The notes: a model not told the origin generated them from the sequence alone. Shown: positions 11,690 to 23,889, numbered from the stretch's first letter. The stretch: 64,000 bases of DNA from Chrysomallon squamiferum (GCA_012295275.1 CM022665.1:25960446-26024445), one strand, 5' to 3'. Program-made: numbers and translations.

Positions 11690-12090
11690 CTGAGGGATTT
11701 TGACAAAACAATATTGTTGTTGAAGAAAGCACTGCAGGCACTGTCAGTGTGACAGACAAAACTGCACTAATCTTTCATTGCATGGATTTGTCTCATTTCA
11801 GCCACATTTTATTGCCAGCTCTTCAGAGAAAAGAGAAAGTTTCTATTCCACAGTTAATACCAGGCTAATCCTTTTTTCATCTCCTGTTTCTCCCTTGGAT
11901 CAGCTGAGTGAAGCAGGAACACAGTGCAACATTGTGCAGTCAGGCCTGAGACCAATTGCTGTTCTAAACTGTAATCAAACTATCGCAATGCAGGTCAGTG
12001 CAGCAAATTCAATTAAATGGCTGACAGTTTTAATGGCAGCCATTTTTGAAGCATGTCAGGGCACAATGGTTAGCTGCAGCCTCAGATTTC
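11690..12090. promoter_or_regulatory. non-repetitive island, candidate intronic regulatory element
   Basis: This 400-bp stretch stands out as compositionally balanced and free of simple repeats. It contains homeodomain-like sites (CAATTA at 12,010-12,015), a TGACAG core of the MEIS/TALE type at 12,022-12,027, and an inverted repeat with arms AAATGGCTG (12,015-12,023) and CAGCCATTT (12,037-12,045). A 117-codon plus-strand frame covers it, but the translation resembles no family I know and ends in a poly-T-driven hydrophobic tail. Regulatory function is inference from composition alone. Confidence 0.25.
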
Positions 12091-14245
12091 TCTGGGTTTT
12101 TTTTGTTGTTTTTTTACTTGTTAATTCATAATTTTCTTATAATGTATGCATCCTCAGTTATTTTCCTTCTGACTTCATCCAATGGGATATTTGTAATCAT
12201 ATGAATATTTTTTTGATCAAAGCCAGTGCCCCCACCTTTAATTTATAAAAGGTACTGTCATGTATTACATAGTCTATGGGAAGGTGCATATACAAATTCC
12301 ATCATTGGTAATCAATAACCGTAACAAATATTTCTCTGTGACTATAAAATTCTGTTTCAAGAGTTATTTCTTCCTGACATCTTTTTTTCAGCTTGCACAT
12401 TAAATATTCATTCTTTATTTTATTTTATATAAATTTTATATGAAGTTTTTTTGAGATGTGCTTTTATAATAGACACATTATGAACAATAAAATATATTTA
12501 TTGCCAGCAATAATAGCCAGATGTCAAATATCAAATGACTTTCAATATTTTAATACGTAATTTGCCAAGACTAATGTGCTATGTATTGAAAACTATATTG
12601 TTAAAATAAACATTTACATATGATCAGATATCAATACAAAATGAGAAACAGTTTAAAATGACAGATAACATGAATCTTCTTTTGCACTAAGAAAAATGCA
12701 AATTAAAATAAATGCTTTTATTTACTAGTGTATAAAAATTAAATAACTAATTTATAACTTAAATTATACAGAAATGAAAAGATATTCTTCCCTTTCAAAA
12801 CTAACATTAAAAACTGAATATACAATAGAATCCTACGTCCATGAAATTACAACATTAAAGCATGTCACTAAATTCCTTTGATGATAATGTTATTGATGTA
12901 TTTATGAATCAAAATGGAAAGGGCCATTAATGGTTCACATGCACCCTTTCTGTTGTGGTCTATAAAGTTACAACATGAGTATTTGAAACCAAGTTTCAAC
13001 AACATGCAAGCCAAATTAGCAATACAAGCTTTGTAATTTAAAATGCCTTCTAGCAAAATGATATATAACAAGCCGATAAAAAGGCTTGGCATCTCAGCTG
13101 TGTTAGCACATTTTTCTTTTTTTTCTTTTCTATTCTAGTTCTTTAGCAGAAATCAAACTGTCTAAAAGCTTTGTACTCTAAAAATGATGTAATAAACAAA
13201 AGCAATATTGCAAGACAAGGATGAAGAATCTATCTGGATTGTTTCACTTTCAAGATGGCTGTCAGTGAACTGTTTAAAAGGAAGCTACTCTCTATGGGGG
13301 CAGTGTCTGTTTTAAATATGTCAAACTCTGAAGCATGGTGGTAGACTTATCATCTGAAATTCTATTACACCAGTTCTTAAGATCCTGTAGAGTGACTGTA
13401 CTTTTTTCTTCAGTCTTTCATTTTTTTATTTTATTATTATTTTTGTTTTAAATTATGTTTTGATTTTATTGAAAATCCAAAGCAATTATTTATTCAGTAT
13501 GAGAGAAGAAAGTAATCTTTTACCATAAAAAAAAAAAAAAAAAAAAAATAATAAATAAATAAATATATATATACATATGTAGAAATGGTTGTTTTATTAT
13601 GTTAGAAAATAAAACAGTGCTATGATTAATAATACTGTATGGAGAGAAAGGAAATCTGCTGTTGTGAAAGGATGGGATTTCTAATTATGAGCAGCAAGAC
13701 ATCCTTTCTGTACTCTTTTCATACACAGTGGAAAGAACATAACATTCTCTTTGATATAACAGTCTCCATGACAACAGAACTGGACTAATTCTAAGATATA
13801 AACATTCATGCTTAACAAATGTTCAGATCCAGGATAATACCAAAGAAATGTGAAGAAAAGACAAAAAACAAAAAGTAAAACCACAGTAAATTCTGTCCTA
13901 GTCAGTATTCACTATTTTATATTACAGAAATTTGACTACAATTGTTAAAAGTAATTCAACAGTTAAATAAGATGGAACTCATGTCAATGCCTAAAGGCAG
14001 AGAAATGAGATTCTTACCCCTCTGACAGTTTCTTGTCTTCACAGAATGATGTGTGAAGAGTTTCAGGAGAAGATAATGCCAAAACAAATCATTAGGGATT
14101 TGTACAAAACTGAACTTCTGACAGCTTGAATACATTTGTAACAGAATCTCATCAATTATATCAGCTTTTATTTTATCACTTTTATTATTGTTATTACTAT
14201 TGTTATTGTTATTATTTTTATTTGTTATGACTATTTTGAACATTG

Positions 14246-14282
<37 letters not shown>
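14246..14282. repeat. (ATT)n microsatellite
   Basis: About twelve ATT units at the end of a longer triplet-rich stretch beginning near 14,180. Confidence 0.93.
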
Positions 14283-15479
14283 TACTCTTGTTGTTGTTAT
14301 GGTGATATTGAAAGAGAACAAACATATAATAAGACATGATCAATTAAACCAAATGTTTTAAACTATACTACGTTACAATAGACACAATTCACTTCACAAT
14401 ATAAGATCAAGAATTAGATCAGTTTTACAATTTGTATCTATTTTACTTAGACAGTATCTGTTATATTAACTGTCACTTTAAAAAAAAAAAAAATATATAT
14501 ATATTTTTATTACTGTCCAAACTCACATGAATAAAAAGGCGCTGTCAGTTTTATTTATTTATTTATTTATTTATTTAATAAAACATTAATAAATAATTAA
14601 ACTTGATTCATTTTACTGGGGTTTTTCCCCCCCCAAAGTACTGATATTTTAAAGAACAATTTTTAAAAGATCAGTTTACTTAAATCCTGTATTTCTCAGA
14701 GTTGGGAAACTGTTTATAATGTCAAATTTTACTCAATATTCTGAATTAAATTTGCTTTTATTATTATTTTTGTTCTTGTACTTCTGCCTTTGAGATAGAT
14801 TCTTTCCTGAATATAATTTTTATTTTATTTTTTATTTTTAATAATTTCAAACATTTAAAGAGTATTCACAAAATGTTTTATTTGTCTAAATCAGCTTAAA
14901 TTTATATCATTAGATTCCCTTTACTTTCAAACAGCAGATTTATTTCTTATCCCTTTTTCCTATTCCAGCTAAAATCCTTGTTACTTTTCCCCCTATCTTT
15001 GAGAAAAAGCATGTAAAAATTCTATAGCTCTCAACTAAAAAATAGTAACCCATTGCATGATGTCATCACATATTCTTTCTTTTTATCTGTGTGGTGTCTA
15101 TAATTATAATTATTATGATGCCATATAACGTATGAGACTGAAAATGTGTTCTGCATAAAATATTTTTCTACCTTTCTTTATATTGCTTTCCTTTTTATTC
15201 CTTTATTCTGTTTCAACAGTAAATACTTTTTAAAAATGTAATTTTTTATGAAAGATACCTTAATTTTAGAATAGTGGAATCCCTGTATACAAGGAACACA
15301 GAATATTAGATTGGCTATTCAAGTGCTCTATTCTTGAATTCCCTTCGAGGTATGCCATACAAAAATATAATACTCCCAGCTAAAAATCTCATCTCCTTTT
15401 TTTGAAAATAATAATAAAAAAAAAATTACTAATAAAAGAAAATGAAATAGAGAAATTTAATTTCCAACTAGAAGTATAA

Positions 15480-15850
15480 ATAAATATTAAAGCATCTCTT
15501 ATGATGACAGAGCAGCTAGCTTTGTGGAGTTCTTTCCATTTCAGTTCTAATACATTTAGATGACTGTGTATCCAGGCAACATTCAAGGGTGCACTTTAAA
15601 AGGAAATTGTGAAAATCAAAAAGCAATCATCTCCAAATGACAGAGCAGCCAGCAAGTGGCCTCAAGTCTTTCACCTGAACTGAACACAGAAAGACAAGCA
15701 GTCTTGTAATAAAAGCTGCAGACTGCCAGGTCTCCCAGCCTTTCAGAACATAACATTCTAATTGAATTCTTGTGCTGGAAATCAGAATCAGTTATCTTGG
15801 TTATGTCATCTTACACTAGCTCTCCTGACAGGGAGTTAAAACATTTAGCT
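15480..15850. promoter_or_regulatory. non-repetitive island, candidate intronic element
   Basis: Balanced, single-copy-looking sequence between AT-rich DNA and the pyrimidine tract. No convincing exon: minus-strand frames are short and unlike known proteins. It may be a conserved non-coding element or simply unexpanded intron. Confidence 0.18.
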
Positions 15851-15869
15851 TATTTGTTTGTCGTAGCCA

Positions 15870-16322
15870 TTTCTTATTTGTGTTTTCTTTATCTCTTTTT
15901 TCTCCATTTTTTTCTTTCTTTCTTTTCTTCACTTCTTTCTTTTATCCTTTCTTTAAATTCTTCCCTTCTTTTTTTCTTTCTTTTATTCATTTCTTTTGTT
16001 CTTTCTTTTGTTCACTTCTATCTTTCTTTATTTTCTTTAATTCTTTCTGTCTGTTCTTCACTTTTCTTTATTTTATTCATTTCTTTCTATATTTCTTTAT
16101 TCTCTTCATTTCTTTCTTTCTTTCTTTATTTATTTTCTTCACTGTTTTCTTTATTTTCTTCATGTCTTTCTTTATTTTTTTCATGTCTTTCTTTTTTTCT
16201 TCATTTCTTTATTTACTTAATTTTTTACTTTTTCTTTAATTTCAGTTTATTTCTTCATTTTTTTTTTTTTTATTTCTATTTTTCATTCTCTTTTTTTTCC
16301 TTTTTTTTTTTTTTTTTTTTCA
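15870..16322. repeat. long polypyrimidine tract (TTTC/TTTT)
   Basis: About 450 bp of mostly T with C, built on TTTC and TTCA units, ending in a pure T block. It is purine-rich in the RGS transcript. The open frames read as Phe/Ser/Leu low-complexity and are not genes. Confidence 0.95.
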
Positions 16323-16930
16323 GTTGTTTTTCTGTTTGTATAATTTAGCTGATAACATTCATTAAATATTTATTGATTTATTTATTGCTTATATTCACTG
16401 TTTTAGTAACTTTGCTTTGAATGCAGCTGCAGAGAGTAATTATTTTTTATTATTATTATTTTCATTAATTGTATTTTACTTTATATTTTATTTTGTTTTG
16501 TCATATTTGATTTGTTTTATATATATATATATGTTTTCTTTTTTCTTTTTTTATCTGTTTGAATTATTTCATTATTTTTGTTATTAATATAATTACTATT
16601 ACTATTTTTTGTTATTATTATTACTATTATTATTACTATTACAACATAAAATGTAATTTAATTTATTTCATTTTCAGTTTTTTTAATTTTATTTTGTTTT
16701 GTTCTTCTTTTTTCCCCCCTTTTTACTTTGCTTTAGTTTTGTATTCATACTGATTTTATTCGAAAGGCTACCATTTTGTCTTTTGAAACTCTAATGTTAA
16801 AAATGCTTTGATAATCTTTATTTTTTAATGAAATTTATAAAATATATATATTTGTTTAAAAAAAATGGAGTGAAAAAGAAAGATTATTTCTTGACTAGAA
16901 ATCATTTGTTTAGGAAACTAAAAAATAAAC

Positions 16931-16974
16931 AAGCACACACACACACACACACGCACACACACACACACACACAC
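16931..16974. repeat. (AC)n microsatellite
   Basis: AC run with one CG interruption near 16,952, about 110 bp before the transposon next to exon B. Confidence 0.95.
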
Positions 16975-17081
16975 TAACACTCACTTCTCAGATACAAACA
17001 CATGCAGAAACACACAATATAACAAATATGTTTTCTTCAGCTAAATGTCTTCACATCCCAAATATATTAGCTAAACAAATT

Positions 17082-17313
17082 CAGCTCAATTATCCCTTAT
17101 CCAAAATCCTTGGGGACACACCATATATAGTCTGCAGGATTTATTTATATGCAAAACATTCAATAAAACTATTAACAGATACAAATTAATCTAAAAATAT
17201 ATGTATTAAATTATTATTAATTATACAAGTGATGCATTATGTCCAAAAATAAAAATAAACAACTGGGCTTTTCGAAGCTTCTGGGATTTTGGATAGTGGA
17301 TAATGCTGATCTG
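17082..17313. mobile_element. non-autonomous DNA transposon (MITE-like) beside exon B
   Basis: The ends are inverted copies of each other. The left end reads CAGCTCA then ATTATCCCTTATCCAAAATCC; the right end read in reverse gives CAGATCAGC then ATTATCCACTATCCAAAATCC. The 232-bp interior is AT-rich with no coding capacity. The ATCC-TTATCC-AAAATCC end motif resembles the ends of Tc1/mariner elements of the Tigger/pogo type and is related to the element at 21,004-21,272. A TA target duplication is not preserved. The right end lies 24 bp from exon B, only 18 bp beyond the six donor bases. Classification is from end similarity only. Confidence 0.6.
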
Positions 17314-17337
17314 TCAAAATAAATTTTACAAACCAAC

Positions 17338-17388
17338 CTTGATCTTCAACATCTAGATTTCTCATCATCCAGCTGATTAAATCAATAC
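17338..17388 (-). CDS. RGS7: R7-family RGS protein, exon B (DEP domain middle)
   Basis: A 51-nt exon on the minus strand. It is entered in phase 1 from exon A and left in phase 1 into exon C. With the shared split Gly codons it adds 17 residues: G plus IDLISWMMRNLDVEDQ. The aligned segment in RGS6/RGS7 proteins has the form (S/T)D-(I/L)-(V/I)-QW-(L/M)-KNL--ED, so the Trp, the basic-Asn-Leu and the Glu-Asp are retained. The acceptor is good (ATCTTTCCAG); the donor GTTGGT is weak, with T at +3 and G at +4. The exon is frame-neutral, so skipping would remove 17 residues from the DEP fold without shifting the frame. Confidence 0.93.
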
Positions 17389-18526
17389 CTGGAAAGATAC
17401 AAAAGTAGTTTTTGAGTAATTAGTATTAGCAAAATCACAGAAATATTGTTGAAGACAATAGGTAAGGCAAAGAAAAAAGAAAAAGAGAAACAAAAAAAGA
17501 AACAAAAACAATGATAGTGAAAGATAAAGATAGAATGAAAAAGAAAAACCCAACAAAATAACAACACCATAAAAAAAATCGTTATTGTGATTTTATTTCA
17601 CTAAACATTATAAACTACGTAAAAATCTTCATTTTTCTGAAATATTAATTCAATAATTATAATAATGACCATTTTCATTTAAAGACAATTTTAGCATTGT
17701 AAGTATGAATATTACAACATACATATTTGGTGAAAATTGTAGTTTGACATTTTCATTACATGTCAGTAATTCTGAAATCACAAATTAAGACCAAATATTG
17801 TTTTTCATTTACTGATAAATTCAGGTAGCTGACATAATTTTATATAAAAAAATAATGTAAGATGAAATATTCAACTGCTTATAAATAAAACAAAAAATTT
17901 ATAAATAAAATGAAAAAGACTGCCACTGTATAATATAAAAATACGAAATTAATTAGAGAACAACAGTTACAATTTATACATCTGCCACATAGTTTAATTT
18001 ATATAATTTACCATCTTCATCACAACGAATTCATCATTTAAATCAATGACTGTATAATTTGGTGTCATGTGATTTTTGTCAAGAGTCTGGGTCAAGGTCA
18101 GTTTCAAAGATCTTTGTTTACAACATTTGTTGGTAAACAAGATAGGAAGATTTAGAATTTTTTTCTTGTTGTTTTAACAAAACAGAAGAATAAAATATTT
18201 ATCTGTTAATTTACAGAGTGATAAAGAAAGATTCATTTACTGTTTTCATGTCTTGAAAAAGATTCTTTTACTGTTATCATTTATTTTAGATACGTGATGT
18301 ATATTTTTTGGTTGCTATTGCTTTTATTCTTGAGTTAACTTGACAATTATCATCATCATCATTATTATCACTGTAATTATAATCATTATCATTATTACAC
18401 TTTGTGTTATCATTGTTTTTGTGTTATGCAAGTAGATATATATATGTTTTATTTGATATTTATTTAAATGGCATTCACAGATAATGAATTGAGTTAAAAA
18501 TACAGAAGTAAATTTTTAGAATATTA

Positions 18527-18559
<33 letters not shown>

Positions 18560-19255
18560 TTCTATTCTATTCTGTTCTATATATATATTTTTTTTCATCT
18601 TTGAAAGTAATTTGCACAGAAAGCTTTCATAGATATGATTTATACCTTCTAACCTATGTTCAGCATAAAAAAAAAATTATTTGTAATAGATTTATCAATC
18701 AATAGCTAGTTATCATATAATCAGATATTCTTGTACTAAACTATTCCTTAAAATCAACTAACAGTGTTTCTTTTTTTTTTGCTTATTTCTATTTATTTTC
18801 AATTTTTTTATTATTATTAAAAAATAAAATAAAATAAAATAAACAATAATTTAAAGAAAAAAATGCATAAACATTTTTTTACATATATTTAGTCAATAAA
18901 AACGAAACTAATAGTTTTTTTTTTTTTTTTTTTTCTCAAAACAAAATACTGATAAGGGTAATTATGGTTTGATGATAAGACATCATAACTTTTCTAGCAT
19001 CACAAAAACATAATTAATATCTTCTTTTTTTTCTAATTGTGCTTTTCTGATCATAAAAAGTTATGGTATCTTATATTCAGTAAAAAAAAACCAACAACTA
19101 ACCAATCAATTAAAACATAACAAATAGAAAAACTCAACCATAAACAATGAAAGAATTATAAGGAATTAAAGTATCTTAGCAATACTGAATTCTGTTTTTA
19201 TACATCCATTGCATCCATTAATATAAGAACACACATATATTATAATTTATTATAG

Positions 19256-19735
19256 CCCTTCTTTCTCTCTTTTTCACCATGTGTCTGTCTACCTTTTTCT
19301 CTTTCTGTTCTTGTTTCTCATGGTTAATCTCTCTCTCTCTCGTGTCTATCCCTCTCTTTCGGTTCTTTCTTTTAATTTATCCTCTTTCTGTTCTTTATCC
19401 AACATTTTATTCTCTTTTTCATCTCTTTCTGTCTCTGTTTCTATCCCATTCTTTTTCTTTTTTAAATTATCCCTCTATTTTTTTTTTTTCTATTCTTTCT
19501 CTCTTAGTTTATTCTTCTCTTTCTCTCTGTCCTTTTCTCTCTTTTCTTTCGTTTGTCCTTCTCTTTCTGTTATTTCTCTATTCTTTTTTCTTTCTCTCCT
19601 CCGTCTCTCTTTCTGTCTATCTCTTTCTCTTAGTTTGTTCCTTTATTTCTGTTCTTTCTCAGTTCTTTTTCTCTTTTTTTCTTTCTATTCTCTCTCATTT
19701 CTCTCAACCTTCTGTCTTTATCATAACATCTGAAA
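19256..19735. repeat. long polypyrimidine tract (CTTT/TCTC)
   Basis: About 480 bp of C/T-rich sequence built on CTTT, TCTC and TTTC units. It is purine-rich in the RGS transcript. The Ser/Leu/Phe-rich frames are artefacts. Confidence 0.95.
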
Positions 19736-20519
19736 AGAAATTCTAATTGAAGTTTTGCCAATTATTACTTTTTTTCTCTCCTTCTAGGTTTCAGACCAAA
19801 ATCAATGAATAAAAGGCTGAGAATTGAAGAGAAGTAACCCCAAGCTCAAGTGTCTTGGCAAACACTGCGAGTTCAAACGGGATATTGAAATGTCTTCAGT
19901 TAGAAGACAAACAGCTACATGTTCAGGTTTGTAACAGAGATTTATGGCACCTCAGATCAGATTCAATCAAAACAAACTTGTGTAAGTAACTATGTCCTTT
20001 TTCCCTTTTCATTCCCGACAAAATAGACCAAACCTCCCAAAATCCCAGTTCTTCCATTTTCATGAGATTTATTTCCTGCCTCTTGAAGTCGTATAGACAA
20101 AATGCAATCAAAATGGCAAATGTCAAGTAGTTAGGAATGTGAATTGAATTATAATTTACATATTTACTGCTCCGCCCTAGTTAGCATTCTCCATTTCTTT
20201 ATCATTACAAGCTGTTCCATAAAAATGTAGAGGTTCAAATCTCAAATGTAAAGCAGTGAGATAAGAATGCAAAATTTGATGTCAGTTCATATTAATTTTA
20301 TCTTTCTTGATTTTCTCTTCAAACCAAACTCTGAGGAGCTACTCAAACACAGAGTAGCCAAAACAATGGAAGAAATTTATTTTCAGCATATATATTCAAA
20401 ATTTGTTTTTTTTTTTTATTTATTTGCTTTTATTTATTTATTTCTGTTTATTTGTTTAATCAATTTTTATACTTGTTTATTTATGTAGTTATTTATTTTT
20501 CTTCTTTATTTATTTAGTT

Positions 20520-20740
20520 ATATTTGTTTATATATTTTTTTTAATATATATTTTTTTCTTTATTTTTTTTACTTTCGTCAGATTATAGTGAATACATAAA
20601 AGAGAAAACCTATGACAGGCAGCCAATAAACCAATCATGATAGACTTTACAAGAAAAATCTCTGCAGGTGTATTGATATGGACTGATCCTGGAACCTCTA
20701 GCTCTTCAGGCAAGTGTCATATCACTGAGAACAGTCCACT
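20520..20740 (-). mobile_element. degraded tRNA-derived SINE
   Basis: Read on the minus strand from 20,731, the sequence CTCAGTGATATGACACTTGCC is followed by GAAGAGCTAGAGGTTCCAGG and ATCAGTCC. This mirrors a tRNA from its A box (CTCAGTGGT-GAGC type) through an anticodon-arm-like CTTGCCTGAAGAGC to a B box (GGATCAGTCC for GGTTCGANTCC). The head is followed by about 110 bp of unrelated body and an A/AT-rich tail near 20,580-20,525, as in SINEs. The tRNA part is too mutated to be a functional tRNA gene. Confidence 0.45.
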
Positions 20741-21003
20741 CCTTGAACTCATAACTTATTTTAACAAAACAGTCTTCACAACAACACAAAAATCACAAAT
20801 CAATATATCATAATTTTATCACATAATCGATATATCAGATATTATCATCCAGTTGATAAATACAGCTTGGTGCACTTTGGGTCAATAGCAAAGTAATAAA
20901 ACTGTAAGAAGGTGCATTTCAAACCATCCAAAAAACACTGATTATATATTTTATTTTTAAAAAAAAGCTCTCAGGTAATAAAGATTTAGATGAAATATAT
21001 ATA

Positions 21004-21272
21004 CAGGTTGAGAATCTTTTATCTGAAATGCTTGGGTCTAGAAATGTTTTGGGTTTCAGAATGTTTCAGAGTTTAGAATATAAGGAGATAGTAAATTCCA
21101 TTTATATTACATTTACAGCTTATACAAATAGTATGCATTGTTTTTTTTTATATAATGTTTTTAATCACTTTGTGCATAAAGTAAAGTTTGTATGAAGAAC
21201 AATCAGAAAAGTGTAAGATATCACACGTTCTGCTGCTCAGAAAAGGTTTTGGAATTTGGGATCCTTTACCTG
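21004..21272. mobile_element. non-autonomous Tc1/mariner-type MITE
   Basis: A 269-bp element with ends CAGGTTGAGAATC and, reading inward from the other side, CAGGTAAAGGATC, both flanked by TA (21,002-21,003 and 21,273-21,274). TA duplication is the signature of Tc1/mariner insertion. The subterminal sequence (ATCTGAAATGCTTGGGTCTA, then GAAATGTTTTGGGTTTCAGA) strongly resembles ends of Tigger/pogo-like elements known from other animals. No transposase remains inside. Confidence 0.7.
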
Positions 21273-23163
21273 TATATATAGATTATATTTTCTTCTCTTT
21301 TTTTCTTTCACACCTCATCTCTCTTTCTCCTATTTTTTACTTTCTCTTAGTTTGTAATTCCCTTTTAATTTTTCTCTATTTTTTTCTCTCTCACCATTCA
21401 ACCAACAACAAATGCAAAACAAAACGGGAAATTATTTTATATCTGTGTAATGCATAATATTTCCAGTTGACTGCACACAGAAAATAAACTCCTGTTATAA
21501 ACAATCCATACCCACTGAATAAAAGAGTCAATTTGCTTGCAATGATTATGAAAATAAATTATGATGTCATCAAGTACAAATAATTTAACCCTGCACGTGA
21601 CATGTTCCTGTTTTCTAGAATCATTAACAATAACGTCTGCAAAATTCTCTGTGTTTGTGAATTCACTTGAAAAGATAAATTTCTTCACACAGGAAACTGT
21701 ATTAGACAAAGGAAGTAAATAGAAATAAGTTCCTGGGATTGTAAGCTACAAAATTCATTAGTTATGTAATATCTCCATCATCCGACTTGTTAACAAAATA
21801 TGTTGTTGTTCAAAAAATTACTTTGTTAAATTTAAAGATAATTACTCTTAATGATTATAATGTAAAACTCAGCTGTATTTCTGTAGATTATATAAATATA
21901 AAATTGTTAATCATAATATTTTGTTTTTTGTTTTGTCTCATGTTAAGAAAGAGAAACCCTCAACTCTATAAGTCCTGTGGTTTTTAGTTACAAAATTCCT
22001 TAATTATATATTATACCAAAAGATATTTATTATTTGTAAAACAAAACTGGTTAAGTTGTTAAATTTAAGGTTTAATGATTATAATGCAGTATAAGATAAA
22101 CCTGAGCTATAAGCCTGTGGATTCAGATTACATACATCAAGTTGTGAGGATGTTTTCAGAATGAATGATAAAATAAAATAGGGTAATCTTGTTCTAGATG
22201 AAGCAATGGCATTCCATTTAAATTACAGGAAATGTCAGAAGAAAGAAATGTTTTATTTAACAGCACATTCAGTATTTCTTTAATTAACAAATATGCAGCA
22301 TTATACATGTGATTAAGAACCATGCAGATAATGAAAGAAGAAACCAGGTATGTTATTGAGTGACTAGGACACATTTGAATGTGCGTAGTCAACCAGCATG
22401 TTAAACTTTCAAGTGCCAATATTAAGAATGAAAGTAAACATTTTTGAAAGTAAGAACAAATTAGTGCATGCTACGTTTTTAATCTAGCTACTAAAATATT
22501 ATTAATTCTTTTCTACATTAATTATTCCATTTTCTATTATTAGCTCCAGTAATTGATTTTTTTTTATTATTGTTCTTTTTTCTTGATTTTTTTGTAAATA
22601 TGACTCGGTTAATTAGGCTTAATTTCTTATTCTTTTTTTTCTAAATATTGATCTGTTAATTAACTTTAAAAAAATGTTGTTGTTTTTTTCATTTGTTTTA
22701 TTTGCTGTAGATATCAATTTTTAGTCTCTCTCATTACAAGAATGACCCACATTTCATCTGTATTCATCATAAATGATAACGTTTGTCATATAAACGCAAA
22801 AAAAATAAATGAATAAATACAAATTTGCTTAACGATGTTGGAACACAACTTTATATTAACAATTAATAATATAAGGTGGTAATCTTAATTTCTTCTTTTT
22901 TTTTACCCTAATGAATTTACAAATGAGGAAACCAACTTCTGCAGTTATGTGTGTTATTCTTTACACATCACCACCAGCAAGGGATCTTTTACATGCACTT
23001 TTCCACAGACAGAATATTACATATGAAAACTTTTGAAAAATGATCTTGGAATGAGACAGGAAGAGGAAATAGCTCAGTAAGGTTATGTAGAAGGATTGAT
23101 CCAGCAAGAAAATTACGGGAACACTAACACACACCAATACTGGCCAACAACAATATGCTCACC

Positions 23164-23190
23164 AAAAAAAAAAAAAAAAAAAAAAAAAAC
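23164..23190. repeat. poly-A run, 27 bases
   Basis: Uninterrupted A run. It may be the tail of an old retroposon on the plus strand, but the sequence before it shows no recognisable element. Confidence 0.95.
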
Positions 23191-23539
23191 GATCTGCAAG
23201 CATCATGGAAATGATAACGGAACAGTTTCACCAAGTAACCCCACACCTGCTGGCAATTTGGAATAATCCAGAAAATAATTAACAAAAATTAGATTATTTT
23301 CTTCAGAAAGTGTGTTAAACTAGGCTTAGCAAAAACTGTCTGTGGCTTTTTACACATGTGAAATAAGTCTTTCTTTTATATAACAGTGGTGTTAAACAGG
23401 CATGTAATTTCTTGTGTGTTGGGAAATGTGAACATTTATAACAAAGGTCAGGCTTGTTTGTAATATGTTCACCTCAGTTTGATTATGTTGAATGAGTGAG
23501 AAAATATACTGTGAGATGTATATTGGGAAGTGATAATAC

Positions 23540-23650
23540 ATATGATGATGGTGATGATAGTGATGATGATGATGATGATGATGATTATGATAACAAACAA
23601 AATATGGAATAATGATGATGATTGTGATAATAATGAGAATAATAATAAAA
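23540..23650. repeat. GAT/AAT triplet repeats
   Basis: GAT units (seven in a row near 23,562-23,584) merging into AAT units. Confidence 0.9.
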
Positions 23651-23889
23651 AATATTTATAAGAAAATGTATTTATTTAGTTTTAATATTAACTTTAAAAA
23701 ACCCCAATTCAGTTGAACTTTTAAATAACAAACCTTTAGACAACAACTACTTTAATTAATTACACCAAAGAATCTATTTTTATTGTAATCATTTTAGATA
23801 TAAATATGTAACAGATGAAATATTTATTCAAATGAAATTGCAGGTTCATAAACACTACTAAAATTCAGTGTATTCTGCCAAAATGTCTG

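Larger units (their letters stand above)
1878..17337 (-). other. 15.5-kb intron between RGS exons B and C
   Basis: Bounded by the exon B donor (GTTGGT on the minus strand) and the exon C acceptor. It contains the 27-bp and 58-60-bp minisatellites, several microsatellites, a degenerate array at 3,900-4,440, a long pyrimidine tract at 15,870-16,322 and a small transposon beside exon B. Stretches such as 7,190-8,220, 9,930-11,340, 12,130-13,500 and 14,340-15,480 are AT-rich single-copy-looking DNA with scattered homopolymer runs and no gene that I can recognise. Confidence 0.85.

Noticed and set aside
11778-12131. 117-codon plus-strand frame
   Set aside because: No recognised domain, opposite strand to the gene, and the end is driven by a T run; kept only as a candidate regulatory island.
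15770-16348. 192-codon Phe/Ser-rich plus-strand frame
   Set aside because: It is the translation of a TTTC/T pyrimidine tract; low complexity in several overlapping frames.
19279-19746. 155-codon hydrophobic plus-strand frame
   Set aside because: Same cause: a CTTT/TCTC tract mimicking membrane segments.
20155-20250. GGTTCAAATCTC B-box-like sequence near 20,235
   Set aside because: The A-box candidate about 55 bp upstream is poor and no body or tail is visible; not enough for a SINE or tRNA call.
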